Shown here piece after piece: positions 12,573-21,882 of a stretch of DNA of 64,000 bases. A program made the translations under genes and the position numbers. Every line of letters begins with the position of its first letter. The stretch's first letter is position 1. The notes below the pieces were generated by a model that saw only the letters and a program-made list of their open reading frames with translations, was not told where the DNA came from and ran no database searches. The stretch is from positions 74,703-138,702 of the forward strand of contig NZ_KQ950184.1 of NCBI RefSeq assembly GCF_001517975.1. Direction: 5' to 3'. This stretch comes from Thermobifida cellulosilytica TB100. GTDB taxonomy: Bacteria; Actinomycetota; Actinomycetes; Streptosporangiales; Streptosporangiaceae.

Positions 12573-12740
12573 GTCTGCATGCTATGTGCGGCCATCCCGC
12601 AAATCCACGCCTTGTGCGTGAGCCGGTGCGACGCGCCCTTCGGAAGGGCCGCACGCGGCGGCCGGATCCGCGCCGACTACTCTCGAAACCGGAAGGACCC
12701 GCCCCGACCGCGGGGCCGAGCCGAGACGAGAGCCTGGACC

Positions 12741-13400
12741 GTGCCCGAGGAGAAGAGCACCACGTGGGGAAGGGTGCTGCGGCGCCCCTCCTCGCCGCGC
12801 CGTATCGGCATCATGGGCGGCACCTTCGATCCCATCCACCACGGACACCTGGTGGCCGGCAGCGAGGTCGCCCACCTGTTCAACCTCGACGAAGTCATCT
12901 TCGTCCCCGCCGGGCACCCCTGGCAGAAGCAGCGGAAGGGGGCCCGGGTCACCCCGGCCGAGCACCGCTACCTGATGACCGTGATCGCCACCGCGGAGAA
13001 CCCCCAGTTCCGGGTGAGCCGGATCGAGATCGACCGGGAAGGCCCCACCTACACCATCGACACCCTGCGTCAGATGCGCCGGCAGTACGGCCCTGACGTG
13101 GAGTTGTTCTTCATCACCGGAGCGGACGCGCTGGGCGCTATTCTGAGCTGGCACAACGCGGATGAACTCTTCGAACTTGCGCATTTCGTAGGCTGTAACC
13201 GACCGGGGCACCAGCTCGCCGACCCCGGTCTGCCCGAGGGCAAGGTCTCCCTGGTGGAGATCCCGGCCCTGGCCATCTCCTCGACCGAGTGTCGGGAGCG
13301 TGTCCGCAAGGGCGAGCCCATCTGGTACCTGGTGCCCGATGGCATTGTCCGCTACATCAACAAGACCGGGCTCTACCTCGATGATCAGGAGGCGGGGTAG
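12741..13400 (+). CDS. nadD: Nicotinate-nucleotide adenylyltransferase
   Basis: Makes nicotinic acid adenine dinucleotide from nicotinate mononucleotide and ATP, the penultimate step of NAD synthesis. Diagnostic nucleotidyltransferase motifs are [12 protein letters not shown] and the C-terminal [13 protein letters not shown] 12741 is chosen as the start (219 residues). A GTG in GRVLRR about 11 codons later is possible, because the conserved core begins only at [12 protein letters not shown]. It is followed by rsfS at 26 bp, the usual actinobacterial order. Confidence 0.95.
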   Translation: MPEEKSTTWGRVLRRPSSPRRIGIMGGTFDPIHHGHLVAGSEVAHLFNLDEVIFVPAGHPWQKQRKGARVTPAEHRYLMTVIATAENPQFRVSRIEIDREGPTYTIDTLRQMRRQYGPDVELFFITGADALGAILSWHNADELFELAHFVGCNRPGHQLADPGLPEGKVSLVEIPALAISSTECRERVRKGEPIWYLVPDGIVRYINKTGLYLDDQEAG

Positions 13401-13426
13401 CGGCCCACGAGAGGCAGCTAGCACCT

Positions 13427-13822
13427 GTGACCGCTACGGACCGGACTGTTGAACTCGTCAACATCGCTGCCGCTGCCGCGGCCGACAAACTGGCCCGGGA
13501 CATCGTCGCCTACGATGTCAGCGACCAGCTCGTGATCACCGACGCCTTCCTGCTGTGCTCCGCGCCCAACGACCGCCAGGTCAGGGCGATCGTCGACGAG
13601 GTCGAGGAGCGGCTGCTGCGCCAGGCCGGCGCCAAGCCGGTGCGCCGCGAGGGCGAACGCGACGGTCGCTGGGTCCTGCTGGACTACGTCGACCTCGTCG
13701 TGCACATCCAGCACGAGGAGGAGCGCAGCTACTACGGTTTGGAACGGCTGTGGAAGGACTGCCCGGAGATCGCGCTTCCGGAGGGCGCCCGGGGAGTCGA
13801 GCACGTGGCAGACGGCACCTGA
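13427..13822 (+). CDS. rsfS: Ribosomal silencing factor RsfS
   Basis: A 131-residue protein of the RsfS/Iojap family, GTG start at 13427. It binds ribosomal protein uL14 on the 50S subunit and blocks subunit joining when nutrients are low. Family hallmarks seen are DIVAYDVSDQLVITDAFLLCSAPNDRQVRAIVDEVEE, GRWVLLDYVDLVVHIQ and the final YYGLERLWKDCP. It sits between nadD and a phosphatase and is probably co-transcribed with both. Confidence 0.95.
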   Translation: MTATDRTVELVNIAAAAAADKLARDIVAYDVSDQLVITDAFLLCSAPNDRQVRAIVDEVEERLLRQAGAKPVRREGERDGRWVLLDYVDLVVHIQHEEERSYYGLERLWKDCPEIALPEGARGVEHVADGT

Positions 13823-13865
13823 CCGTCCCCGGTTTGCCGCCCTTTCCCCGGACAGGAGTGACCCT

Positions 13866-14492
13866 GTGACCGAGACCCGCCGTGTGATCTGCTGGCGTCA
13901 CGGACAGACCGACTGGAACGTCGAGAACCGCTTCCAGGGGCAGCTCGACATCCCCCTGAACACGACGGGCGTCGCCCAGGCCGAACGGGCAGCCCGACTG
14001 CTGGCCCAACTGCGACCCGATGCGATCATCGCCTCCGACCTGCAACGGGCCTCCGACACCGCGCACGCCCTGGCCCGGCTCACCGGGCTGACGGTGACCC
14101 ACGACCCGGCCCTGCGCGAACGCTTCGGCGGCCCGTGGGAGGGCCTGTCCCACGCCGAGATCGCGGCGGGCTGGCCCGAACAGTTGAAGACTATGGACAT
14201 CCCCGGCGGCGAGGACATGCCCACCGTCGGGGCGCGGGTGGCCGAGGCCATCGCCCGCGGTCTGGAGAAGGTGCCCGAAGGAGGCACGCTCGTCGTCGCC
14301 AGCCACGGGGCGGCCCTGCGTGCGGGCATCCACACCATGCTCGGCCTGCCCCCGGAGCACCTGGAGGCCCTGGGCTCGCTGAGCAACTGCTGCTGGTCGG
14401 TGCTCGGCCCCCGACGCCTCGGCGGCTGGCGGCTGCTGGAACACAACGCCGGCAGCCTCCCCGAGGACCGGGTGCTGGGCGACGACCGCTGA
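13866..14492 (+). CDS. Histidine phosphatase family protein
   Basis: A 208-residue cytosolic phosphatase of the phosphoglycerate-mutase-like superfamily. RHGQTDWN near residue 11 contains the phosphorylated histidine. The second histidine lies in VVASHGAALRAGI. FQGQLDIPLNTTG is typical of the broad-specificity GpmB/CobC group. The start GTG 13866 follows CAGGAG with 7-nt spacing. It ends the nadD-rsfS unit. The true substrate is not predictable; annotation as a glycolytic mutase would be unsafe. Confidence 0.88.
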   Translation: MTETRRVICWRHGQTDWNVENRFQGQLDIPLNTTGVAQAERAARLLAQLRPDAIIASDLQRASDTAHALARLTGLTVTHDPALRERFGGPWEGLSHAEIAAGWPEQLKTMDIPGGEDMPTVGARVAEAIARGLEKVPEGGTLVVASHGAALRAGIHTMLGLPPEHLEALGSLSNCCWSVLGPRRLGGWRLLEHNAGSLPEDRVLGDDR

Positions 14493-14564
14493 ACCGTTTC
14501 GACTAACGCGTCGTTTTCCGCTATCGTTCTGGGAGTCGGCGGGCAGCGCCCGCAGGCTCCACAC

Positions 14565-14637
14565 GGGGCTATGGCGCAGTTGGTAGCGCGCTTCCATGGC
14601 ATGGAAGAGGTCTGGGGTTCGAATCCCCATAGCTCCA
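14565..14637 (+). tRNA. tRNA-Ala (GGC)
   Basis: A 73-nt cloverleaf. The acceptor stem GGGGCTA/TAGCTCC includes the G3-U70 wobble that identifies alanine tRNAs. The D arm is GCGC/GCGC, the anticodon stem CTTCC/GGAAG has loop ATGGCAT (anticodon GGC, reading GCC codons), and the T arm is TGGGG-TTCGAAT-CCCCA. CCA is not encoded. Identical to the copy at 15006. Confidence 0.98.
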
Positions 14638-14646
14638 CCGGAAAGA

Positions 14647-14674
14647 AACCGCCCCGCCAGCAGGCGGGGCGGTT
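14647..14674 (+). terminator. Terminator after the first tRNA-Ala
   Basis: AACCGCCCCGCC and GGCGGGGCGGTT form a perfect 12-bp stem around AGCA, followed by CTGTGTT, starting 10 nt past the tRNA. Confidence 0.8.
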
Positions 14675-15005
14675 CTGTGTTCACGGCCTGTTGCTGCCCG
14701 CGGGGACCGGAAGGCGCCGGGAGGCCCGCAGACCGGTGCCGATCCGGGACGGCCGCACGGCGCCGCCTCTGGTCGGGAACCGGCGCACACCCCGGACGGC
14801 ACGGCGGTCGGCCCTCCCCCTCCGACGACCGGTGCGCTGCGGTGGGAACCGCGGCGGCCCCGCCGGGGGAGCCGACGGCGTCAGAAAGCGTTTTCATGGG
14901 TTTGCGGTGGAGATCGGTGCACCGGACGGCGGCCCCCTGACGCCCCGGCCGGGGCGGGATGTACGGAGCACCCCCCAAGATCCGGTAGAGTTGTTCCTGC
15001 CGCAA
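14675..15005. other. Spacer between the tRNA-Ala genes
   Basis: 331 bp with no credible gene. A GGTAGAGTT element at ~14983-14991 could be the -10 region of the second tRNA gene. Nothing else was recognised. Confidence 0.4.
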
Positions 15006-15078
15006 GGGGCTATGGCGCAGTTGGTAGCGCGCTTCCATGGCATGGAAGAGGTCTGGGGTTCGAATCCCCATAGCTCCA
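15006..15078 (+). tRNA. tRNA-Ala (GGC), second copy
   Basis: Identical over all 73 nt to the gene at 14565-14637, including the G3-U70 pair and GGC anticodon. It starts 441 bp downstream of the first copy, but the flanks differ, and it has its own promoter-like and terminator sequences. Confidence 0.98.
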
Positions 15079-15083
15079 CGCCG

Positions 15084-15131
15084 GGGCCCGCAGGGCGAGG
15101 ACCTCTCCTCACCTGCGGGCCCGTTCCTTTT
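15084..15131 (+). terminator. Terminator after the second tRNA-Ala
   Basis: GGGCCCGCAGG (15084-15094) pairs with CCTGCGGGCCC (15112-15122), followed by GTTCCTTTT. Confidence 0.8.
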
Positions 15132-15638
15132 CCGGGGTGCGCCCGCCGTGCCGCCTGGAGCCGCGGAGCACTCCGGTCCCCGCGCCGCGGCGTCGGTCCG
15201 GAAGCGGACTGGGCTGCGGGCAGGACCCGCGGACGGTGCGCAGATCCTGCCCGACCCCTCCGCCCGTCCCCGGCTGCGGTGTCCGGATGCGACGGGGGCA
15301 CGAGGTGCGGCCGGGCGCCCCGCCCCGGATGCGCGTCCGGGGCGGACCCCTGGAGTGGAAATCGCTTTCCCAGGGGCCTCGGTGCTTGTCCTCTGCTTCC
15401 CCGGCCCGAACGGCACCCCGCGGGTCGCGGATCCCGGAACCTGTGCCCACTGGCCGCCGGACGACGGCGACACCGGAACGGCCCGCCGGAGCGGGAACGT
15501 GACCGGACCCCTGCCAGGGGCAGCCCTGGAGGGCCGACCGCCGGGGCCGCCTCCGCGTCCGGCAGGCCGACGGCCTCCCCGGCCCCCGCTGTGGACAACC
15601 GGCGGTGCCGAACGCGGGAGACCGGTACTGTCGGGTGC
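15132..15638. other. Intergenic region before dinG
   Basis: About 500 bp with no frame showing both a ribosome binding site and normal codon use. A TACTGT hexamer at ~15626-15631 lies 7 nt before the dinG GTG and could be the -10 element of a leaderless transcript. Confidence 0.4.
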
Positions 15639-17672
15639 GTGTCTGATCTTCCCGACGTCGAAACCCTTCTCGACGCCGCCGTGCGCGCGCTCAACGGCAC
15701 CCGGCGCGACGGCCAGGTGGCGATGGCCCGGGCGGTGGCCGAGGCGGTCGAGTCCGGCGAACACCTCGTCGTGCAGGCCGGCACCGGGACCGGAAAGTCC
15801 CTCGGCTACCTGGTCCCGGCGCTGCGCCACGCCGTCGCCGAGAACGCCACGGTCGTGGTCTCCACCGCCACGATCGCCCTGCAGAACCAGCTCATCGGAC
15901 GCGACCTGCCCCGCCTGACCGAGGCCCTGGAGCCGCTGCTGGGCCGCAGGCCCTCCTTCGCCATCCTCAAGGGGCGGCGCAACTACCTGTGCCGGCACCG
16001 GCTGGAGGGGGCCGCGGCAGACCCCGACGAGGCCGAGCTGTTCGACCCGCACGTGCTGTCCTCGCTCGGCCGCCAGGTGCGCCGCCTGCACGAGTGGGCC
16101 GAGGAGACCCTCACCGGCGACCGCGACGACCTGGTCCCGGGAGTCAGCGACCTGGCCTGGCGGCAGGTGTCCGTGGGCGCGAACGAGTGCATGGGGGCGC
16201 AGATGTGCCCCTTCGGCGACGACTGCTTCGCCGAACTCGCGCGCGCCGAGACCGTCGGGGCCGACGTGGTCGTCACCAACCACGCCCTGCTGGCCATCGA
16301 CGCGGTCCAGGGCTACCGTCTGCTGCCCGAGCACGACCTGCTGCTCGTCGACGAGGCCCACGAACTCGTCGACCGGGTCACCTCGGTGGCCACCGGGGTC
16401 CTCAGCGTCCGGGCCGTCAGCGTCGCGGCGCGGCGGGCCGCCCGGCTCTGCGACGTCGACCTCACCGAGCGGCTTGCCGAGACCGCCGACGGGCTGGCGC
16501 TGATGGTCGACGACACCCCGCCCGGCCGGCTCGACCACCTCCCCGACGCGCTGGCCACCGCCGTCGCCGCGGTCCGGGACGCCGCGCACGCCTGCCTCTC
16601 CGCCCTGGCCGAGCGCCCCAAGGACGACGACGCTGGTGCGCGCAGGCTCGCGCTGGCCGCGCTGGAGGAGGTGCACCGCACCGCCGAGCGGATCCTCGCC
16701 TGCGCACAGCAGCCCCTCCGCGAACGGCAGGACGTGGTCTGGCTCGCCCGGGGAGCCCGGCAGACCCCCGGGCTGCGCGTCGCCCCGCTCGCCGTCAACC
16801 GGGTGCTGCGCCAGGCGCTGTTCACCGACCGCACCACCATGCTCACCTCCGCCACCCTGGCGCTCGGCGGCTCCTTCGACCTCATGGCGCAGCAGTGGGG
16901 GCTCGACCTTCCCGCCGGGACGGACGCCGACGCGCCCCCGGAGGGGACCGGGGCGCCCGCCGAGCAGGCGGCGGAGGAGGGAGAACGGCCGCGCTGGCGC
17001 GCCCTCGACGTGGGGTCGCCGTTCGACCACGCGCGCAGCGGGATCCTGTACGTCGCCAAGCACCTGCCCCCGCCCGGACGCGACGGCCTGCACCCCGCCT
17101 ACCTCGACGAGCTCGCCGAACTCATCGACGCCGCCGGAGGGCGCACCCTCGGCCTGTTCTCCTCCACCCGCGCGGCCGTCCAGGCCGCCGAGGAGCTGCG
17201 AGAGCGGCTGGACCACCCGATCCTGTGCCAGGGAGACGACGCCACCGGACAACTGGTCAAGGAGTTCGCCGAGAACGAGGCCGCCTGCCTGTTCGGCACG
17301 CTCTCGCTGTGGCAGGGGGTCGACGTCCCGGGGCCGTCGCTGCAACTGGTCGTCGTCGACCGCATCCCCTTCCCGCGTCCCGACGACCCGCTGGCCTCGG
17401 CCCGCCAGCGCGCGATCGGCGCGGAGGGCGGGAACGGGTTCCTCGCGGTCGCGGCCACCCACGCGGCGCTGCTGCTGGCCCAGGGGGCCGGGCGGCTGCT
17501 GCGCTCCGTGCACGACAGGGGGGTGGTGGCGGTGCTCGACCCGCGGCTGGCCACCGCCCGCTACGGCGCGTTCCTGCGGGCCTCGCTGCCGCCGTACTGG
17601 GGGACCACCGATCCGGAGGTGGTCCGCGCGGCCCTGCGCCGACTGGACCGGGCGGCGTCGCAGGCGGCCTGA
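15639..17672 (+). CDS. dinG: DinG-type ATP-dependent DNA helicase
   Basis: A 677-residue superfamily 2 helicase of the XPD/Rad3/DinG group. Walker A GTGTGKS is at 48-54 and the DEAH box at 238-241. Four cysteines, C118, C184, C190 and C196 (ANECMGAQMCPFGDDCF), are placed as in the 4Fe-4S domain of this family. C-terminal motifs include FGTLSLWQGVDVPG and QGAGRLLRS. These are 5'-3' helicases that unwind D-loops and R-loops during repair. GTG 15639 has no Shine-Dalgarno but is just after a -10-like TACTGT. No LexA box is seen near it. Confidence 0.92.
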   Translation: MSDLPDVETLLDAAVRALNGTRRDGQVAMARAVAEAVESGEHLVVQAGTGTGKSLGYLVPALRHAVAENATVVVSTATIALQNQLIGRDLPRLTEALEPLLGRRPSFAILKGRRNYLCRHRLEGAAADPDEAELFDPHVLSSLGRQVRRLHEWAEETLTGDRDDLVPGVSDLAWRQVSVGANECMGAQMCPFGDDCFAELARAETVGADVVVTNHALLAIDAVQGYRLLPEHDLLLVDEAHELVDRVTSVATGVLSVRAVSVAARRAARLCDVDLTERLAETADGLALMVDDTPPGRLDHLPDALATAVAAVRDAAHACLSALAERPKDDDAGARRLALAALEEVHRTAERILACAQQPLRERQDVVWLARGARQTPGLRVAPLAVNRVLRQALFTDRTTMLTSATLALGGSFDLMAQQWGLDLPAGTDADAPPEGTGAPAEQAAEEGERPRWRALDVGSPFDHARSGILYVAKHLPPPGRDGLHPAYLDELAELIDAAGGRTLGLFSSTRAAVQAAEELRERLDHPILCQGDDATGQLVKEFAENEAACLFGTLSLWQGVDVPGPSLQLVVVDRIPFPRPDDPLASARQRAIGAEGGNGFLAVAATHAALLLAQGAGRLLRSVHDRGVVAVLDPRLATARYGAFLRASLPPYWGTTDPEVVRAALRRLDRAASQAA

Positions 17673-17685
17673 GGCCGCGCCGCGG

Positions 17686-18213
17686 TCAGCGCGACGAGCG
17701 GAAGCCGAACAGCCGGACCGCGTAGTCCGGGCCGTCGTCGGAGGAGTGGACGTACCAGCGGTCGCCGTGCTCGCCGGTGGTCAGCTCGTACCACGCCAGG
17801 TCGATGAGCTTGAGCCGGGCCACGACCGAGGAGTGGGGGTCCAGCACGACGGAGTACAGCCGGTCGCTCAGGCGCTGGGTGAGCATGCCGACGGGCTGGC
17901 CGTCCCAGATCGCGGGAACGGGGGCGTGGGCGACCTCCACACCGCACCGGCGCAACTGCTCGACCTCCTCGTCCAGCGCCTCGGCGGCCAGCGCGTCGTC
18001 CAGCCGCAGCGCGTCCTCCAGCTCGTCGCGGTCCTCGTCGTTGCGCATGTAGGCGTGGTAGGTCCGCCGACCGCAGGAGCGGCACAGCCGCCACACCACG
18101 CACCGGGCCGTGCCGTAGGCGGACTGGGCCTCACCGATGCCCCGGTGCGCGCTGACCCGGCGGATCGCTCCGCAGTCGCAGCACAGGGCGGTCAACTCCT
18201 GTTTCATCCTCAC
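17686..18213 (-). CDS. Conserved hypothetical protein with N-terminal zinc ribbon
   Basis: A ~175-residue protein. LCCDCGAIRRV and CRSCGRRTYH supply four cysteines (CxxC...CxxC) for a zinc ribbon in the first ~50 residues. Then come an acidic helical stretch, EDRDELEDALRLDDALAAE, and a C-terminal domain with aromatic strands (WYELTTGEHGDRWYVHSS). GGAGG stands 7 nt before GTG 18213; ATG 18207 is an alternative. Zinc-ribbon architecture suggests nucleic acid or protein binding. Function not recognised. Confidence 0.75.
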   Translation of the reverse strand: MRMKQELTALCCDCGAIRRVSAHRGIGEAQSAYGTARCVVWRLCRSCGRRTYHAYMRNDEDRDELEDALRLDDALAAEALDEEVEQLRRCGVEVAHAPVPAIWDGQPVGMLTQRLSDRLYSVVLDPHSSVVARLKLIDLAWYELTTGEHGDRWYVHSSDDGPDYAVRLFGFRSSR

Positions 18214-18405
18214 GATCCCCCCTCCCACGAGTGAGTATGCGTCGCGCCTTCACCACGGGGGAACCGATTTCACCGGGGGTTTTCTCCAAACTGTCCTCAC
18301 CGGTGCCCAAAGATTCCCTCTCGTCCCCAATGTCGGGTTGTTGGGCTTGCACCACGGTGCCGCGGAGAGTAGATTGCCGCCCCTCCGCGCGCCGCCCGGC
18401 AGCGG

Positions 18406-19632
18406 TCACTCCGGTTCGTCCCGGTCCGCGCCGGAGGCGGAGGAGCCGCCCTCCGGGCCCGGCGCCCCGGCGGCCGGGGCCGGAGCGGGCCGCACTTCCT
18501 CCGCGGGCTCCGTGCCGCCCAGCAGCGGGTGCTCGGCCACCTCGTAGCGCTTGATGTAGAGGCCGAGGAAGGTCTGTAGGCTCGCCCCGGCGGGCAGGGC
18601 CAGCAGCGCTCCGGGAGCGCCCAGGATCGCAGCACCCGCGAGCACCGACCCGAACGCCACGGCCGGATGCATGTCCAGGGTCCTGGCGGTGATCCGCGGT
18701 TGCAGGAGGTAGTTCTCGAACTGCTGGTAGACGGTGACGAACAGCAGCACCCACACCGCCGGCCACAGCCCGTCGAGCAGGGCCACCAGCACCGGGAGCG
18801 CCCCGCCGATGTAGGTGCCGACCGTCGGGATGAACTGCGACAGCACCCCGATCCACAGGGCCAGCGCGAACGCGAACGGGATGTCCAGCGCCACCAGCAG
18901 CACGTAGTGGGCGAAGGCGCAGATGAGCGCGAGCAGCGCCCGGGAGTAGATGTAGCCGCCGGTCTTCTCGATGGCGATCTCCCAGGCGCGCAGCACCTCC
19001 CGCTGCGTGTGCGGGGGCAGCACCGAGCAGATCGTGCGCCGGAACCGGGGGCCGTCGGCGCACAGGTAGAAGGTGAACAGTGTGACCGTCAGCCCGTCGA
19101 ACAGCAGCGCCAGCACCGTGGAGCCGGCCCCCACCACGTTGCCCGCGAGCTGCGAGAGGTAGTCCTCCGCCAGCCCGCTGACGCTCGTCAGCTCGCTCAG
19201 CAGCGTCGTGGGGGAGAAGTCGGTCCGGAAGGTGCTGTTGGCCCAGGCCAGCAGCGACCGGATCATCCGGGGCAGCTCCGTGACGAACGCGGCGACCTGG
19301 CCGACCAGCATCGACCCCAGCACCGTCAGGAACAGCCCCAGCAGCCCGGCGGCCACCAGCATCACCGTGCCGGTGGCCAGCCCGCGCGGCCAGCGGTGCC
19401 GGTGCAGCCAGTTCACCGCGGGCTCCAGCGCCAGCGCCAGGAACAGCGAGATCAGCAGCAGGAGCAGCAGCCCCTGCAACTGCACGAACAGCCACCACGC
19501 GAGGGCGGCGAGCGTCACCACCCACGCCGCCATCAGCAGCGCGCGCAGCAGCCACGACGGCATCGGTACCTCGGAACGAGGGGCCGTCCCGGGGGGACCG
19601 GGCCGTACGGGTCCGGGCTCGGAGGCACTCAT
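18406..19632 (-). CDS. AI-2E family transporter
   Basis: A 408-residue multi-pass membrane protein of the AI-2E/PerM (UPF0118) family. Hydrophobic helices begin at ~27 (WLLRALLMAAWVVTLAALAWWL), followed by LLLLLLISLFLALALEPAVNWL, and later ones include LLALICAFAHYVLLVALDIPF, IGVLSQFIPTVGTYIGGALP and LLFVTVYQQFENYLLQPRI, the last two being family signatures. The C-terminal ~50 residues are Pro/Ala/Glu-rich and cytoplasmic. Members move small molecules or ions; autoinducer-2 export is shown for few. Substrate unknown. Confidence 0.88.
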   Translation of the reverse strand: MSASEPGPVRPGPPGTAPRSEVPMPSWLLRALLMAAWVVTLAALAWWLFVQLQGLLLLLLISLFLALALEPAVNWLHRHRWPRGLATGTVMLVAAGLLGLFLTVLGSMLVGQVAAFVTELPRMIRSLLAWANSTFRTDFSPTTLLSELTSVSGLAEDYLSQLAGNVVGAGSTVLALLFDGLTVTLFTFYLCADGPRFRRTICSVLPPHTQREVLRAWEIAIEKTGGYIYSRALLALICAFAHYVLLVALDIPFAFALALWIGVLSQFIPTVGTYIGGALPVLVALLDGLWPAVWVLLFVTVYQQFENYLLQPRITARTLDMHPAVAFGSVLAGAAILGAPGALLALPAGASLQTFLGLYIKRYEVAEHPLLGGTEPAEEVRPAPAPAAGAPGPEGGSSASGADRDEPE

Positions 19633-19670
19633 CGGGTGACGCCATCCTCCGTTTCACAGAGTGGGGGAGG

Positions 19671-20021
19671 CTAGTCCTCGAGGGACAGCCGACGCTTGTT
19701 GCGGGCGGTCCACTCCCGCATGCGCTTGGGATAACCGACGATGTTCACGTCGTAGGCGGGAAGAGCGAGCCGGTGCGCGACTCTGCGGATCACCTCGGGC
19801 GAACCGACGCGGCGGCGGATCCACTCCCCGTCGTGGGCCACCGCCACGGCCGTGGTCCCGGTGGCGAAGGTCTCGGGCTCGACGTAGAACTCCACTCCCG
19901 TGCGGCTCTTCGCGAACTCGATCAGCGCCTTGACGTCGGAATCCTCAGCCAGGCGGTCGTACCGCGCCTTCCTGCCCCGGCGCTGCGCCTTGCGCAGTCC
20001 GAAGCGGTCCAGCCAACCCAT
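19671..20021 (-). CDS. Conserved hypothetical small protein
   Basis: A 116-residue basic, soluble protein starting MGWLDRFGLRKAQRRG. Visible features are KALIEFAKSRTGVEFYVEPETFATGTTAVAVAHDGEWIRRRVGSP and the close AYDVNIVGYPKRMREW. It has no cysteine cluster, signal or membrane helix. It resembles short conserved actinobacterial proteins with no assigned function. It shares a 160-bp divergent upstream region with the helical-repeat gene at 20182. Confidence 0.75.
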   Translation of the reverse strand: MGWLDRFGLRKAQRRGRKARYDRLAEDSDVKALIEFAKSRTGVEFYVEPETFATGTTAVAVAHDGEWIRRRVGSPEVIRRVAHRLALPAYDVNIVGYPKRMREWTARNKRRLSLED

Positions 20022-20181
20022 ACCGTACTTCTCCCGTCGGTGTCTGCGACAACTTTCCCCGAACTCCCCCCACGTTCCAGTGCTGTCGACTCTACAAGGA
20101 CACTGTCAAGCCCCTCCGTGTCCACCGGGATCCACGGTGGCCGCGCTGCTACTTTCGGTGACGACGGGGAGGGAGTACCGC

Positions 20182-21603
20182 ATGACACTGTGGGTATGGG
20201 CGGAGGAGACCGCTGACAAGGCGCGGGCGGACGGGCACGGCAGGCTGGCCGCCGCTCTGGTACGGCTGCCGGAGCTGGCCGTACTGGGCGACGCCGACCG
20301 TATCGCCGCCGAACTGCCCGAGGCGCTGCGCGCCGCCGCAGAACCCGGACCGCCTCCCTGGGTCGCGCCCTACCTGCGGCACTGGCACCTCACCGCCCGG
20401 GTCGTCCACCGGCAGGAGGGGACGAGCGCGCTGCCCGAGGCCGTCGAGCTGGCCCGCGCCGCGCACGCCTCCCCTGGCCACTGCCCGCCGGGCGCCTGCC
20501 CCTCGGTGACCGCGGCCGCCTGCTACGCCAACGTCGACGGCCCCGGCCACACCGTGGAACGCGAGCTGCTGCTCACCGTGGCGTCGGAGCACGTCCGCCC
20601 CGGCACCCCCGCGCACCCGCCGCTGGTCGCGGCCTTCGCCGACCTGCTCGTGGACCTGGGCCGCCCCCGCGAGGCCCTCGACCACCTGGACGCCCAGGAC
20701 CAGCGGGTGCGCTCCGCACCGGAGTGCCTCCTGGCGCGGGTGCGCGTGCTGCGCCGCCTGGACCGCGACGAGGAGGCGCTGGCCGTACTGGACCGGCTGG
20801 ACGCCGAGGCCACCGTCCTGTGCGGCCCCGAGACGGCCCGGGAGGAGATGCGCACCCGGGTCCGCTTCGAGCAGGCCAGGCTGCTCGCCTGGCTGGCCCG
20901 TGCCGGGCGCCGCCCCGTGGACGCCGCCGCGGCGGCCCTGCCGCCGCCCGAGCAGGCCCAGGCCCGCCCGTCCCTGCGGCCGCTGTGGGCGGAGGCGGTC
21001 GAGGACCTCGACGCGGTGGGGGCGGCGGGCAACGACTGGCGGCTCGGCGTCCGGCTCACCGGCTGGGTCCGCCACCTGGAGCGGACCGGAGCGCACCGCC
21101 CCCGGGCGGAACTGGCGCTGCGCGCGGCCCGGCTGGCACTGCGCCGCGGCGCCCGCTGGATCGCGCTCGGCATGGTGGCGCAGGCCCAGGCGGCAGCGGC
21201 GCACCTGCGCGACGACGACGAACTGGCGGCCGACCTGGCCGAGGTCCGCGGCGGCGTCCGCGCCCTCGGCGTCCCGGTCCCCCCGGTCCCCGCGCCGCGG
21301 CTGGGCTCCTGGCTGTGGACCGAGCAGGGAAGGGAGCTCGACCCGGAGCGGCGGGCGGACCTGGTCCTGGCCGCGCTGGAGGAGTCCCCGCACGACACGG
21401 TGCTCCTCGACGACCTGGGCCGACTGGGGCGGCAGCTCGACTTCGCCCGCAGCGCGGCCCGGGAGCAGTGGGCCAGGGTGCGCGTCCGGCCCGCCGACCG
21501 CGACGCGGCCCTGGGACTGCTGGAGTCGCTGCTGCACTCCGGGGACGCCGAGGGCGTGCGGGAGCTGGTCCGCCTCCTGGCCGACACGGCGGCGGACGCC
21601 TGA
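20182..21603 (+). CDS. Alpha-helical (TPR-like) repeat protein
   Basis: A 473-residue Ala/Arg/Leu-rich soluble protein. ATG 20182 follows GGGGAGGGAG at good spacing. Repeated helix pairs such as LADLLVDLGRPREALDHLDAQ and RVRVLRRLDRDEEALAVLDRLDAE match the tetratricopeptide pattern, and the C-terminal LLESLLHSGDAEGVRELVRLLAD is similar. No enzymatic motif is present. It is probably a protein-interaction scaffold; the partner is not apparent from neighbours. Confidence 0.75.
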   Translation: MTLWVWAEETADKARADGHGRLAAALVRLPELAVLGDADRIAAELPEALRAAAEPGPPPWVAPYLRHWHLTARVVHRQEGTSALPEAVELARAAHASPGHCPPGACPSVTAAACYANVDGPGHTVERELLLTVASEHVRPGTPAHPPLVAAFADLLVDLGRPREALDHLDAQDQRVRSAPECLLARVRVLRRLDRDEEALAVLDRLDAEATVLCGPETAREEMRTRVRFEQARLLAWLARAGRRPVDAAAAALPPPEQAQARPSLRPLWAEAVEDLDAVGAAGNDWRLGVRLTGWVRHLERTGAHRPRAELALRAARLALRRGARWIALGMVAQAQAAAAHLRDDDELAADLAEVRGGVRALGVPVPPVPAPRLGSWLWTEQGRELDPERRADLVLAALEESPHDTVLLDDLGRLGRQLDFARSAAREQWARVRVRPADRDAALGLLESLLHSGDAEGVRELVRLLADTAADA

Positions 21604-21606
21604 GCG

Positions 21607-21882
21607 TCAGACGCCGTTGACCACCACGGTGCGCCCGTCCGGGTCGCGCACGGTCCGCGACTGCGCCCCCGCGACGGAGAGCCCCAGGCGGAGCCGACCG
21701 GTCGGCGGGCGGTCCCCGGCCGGGTAGAACTCGATGACGGCGCCGTCGGCGAGGACCGCCGCGTAGTGCTCGGGGCCGTCGCCGTGCTTCTCCGCGACCA
21801 GGTCCAGCCCCAGCTCCGAGTAGAAGTCGCGGCACTCCGCCAGGCGGTCGGTGTAGACCACCAGCAGGTTCAGCGCGGTCAT
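21607..21882 (-). CDS. Shortened VOC (glyoxalase-like) domain protein
   Basis: A 91-residue protein beginning MTALNLLVVYTDRLAECRDFYSELGL, the first beta-alpha unit of a vicinal oxygen chelate domain. It ends TVRDPDGRTVVVNGV, the usual last strand. The ~30 residues normally between the third strand (RLRLGLSV) and that ending are absent, so about a quarter of the domain appears deleted in frame. Its ATG overlaps the racemase stop (ATGA at 21879-21882), implying co-translation. Function uncertain; possibly non-catalytic. Confidence 0.7.
   Translation of the reverse strand: MTALNLLVVYTDRLAECRDFYSELGLDLVAEKHGDGPEHYAAVLADGAVIEFYPAGDRPPTGRLRLGLSVAGAQSRTVRDPDGRTVVVNGV

Noticed and set aside
15006-15131. 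Integration site (att) at the tRNA-Ala genes
   Set aside because: No integrase or recombinase gene and no partial tRNA repeat was found nearby.
14571-15638. Long plus-strand frame running through both tRNA genes into dinG
   Set aside because: It reads through two tRNA genes and terminators; dinG starts at GTG 15639.
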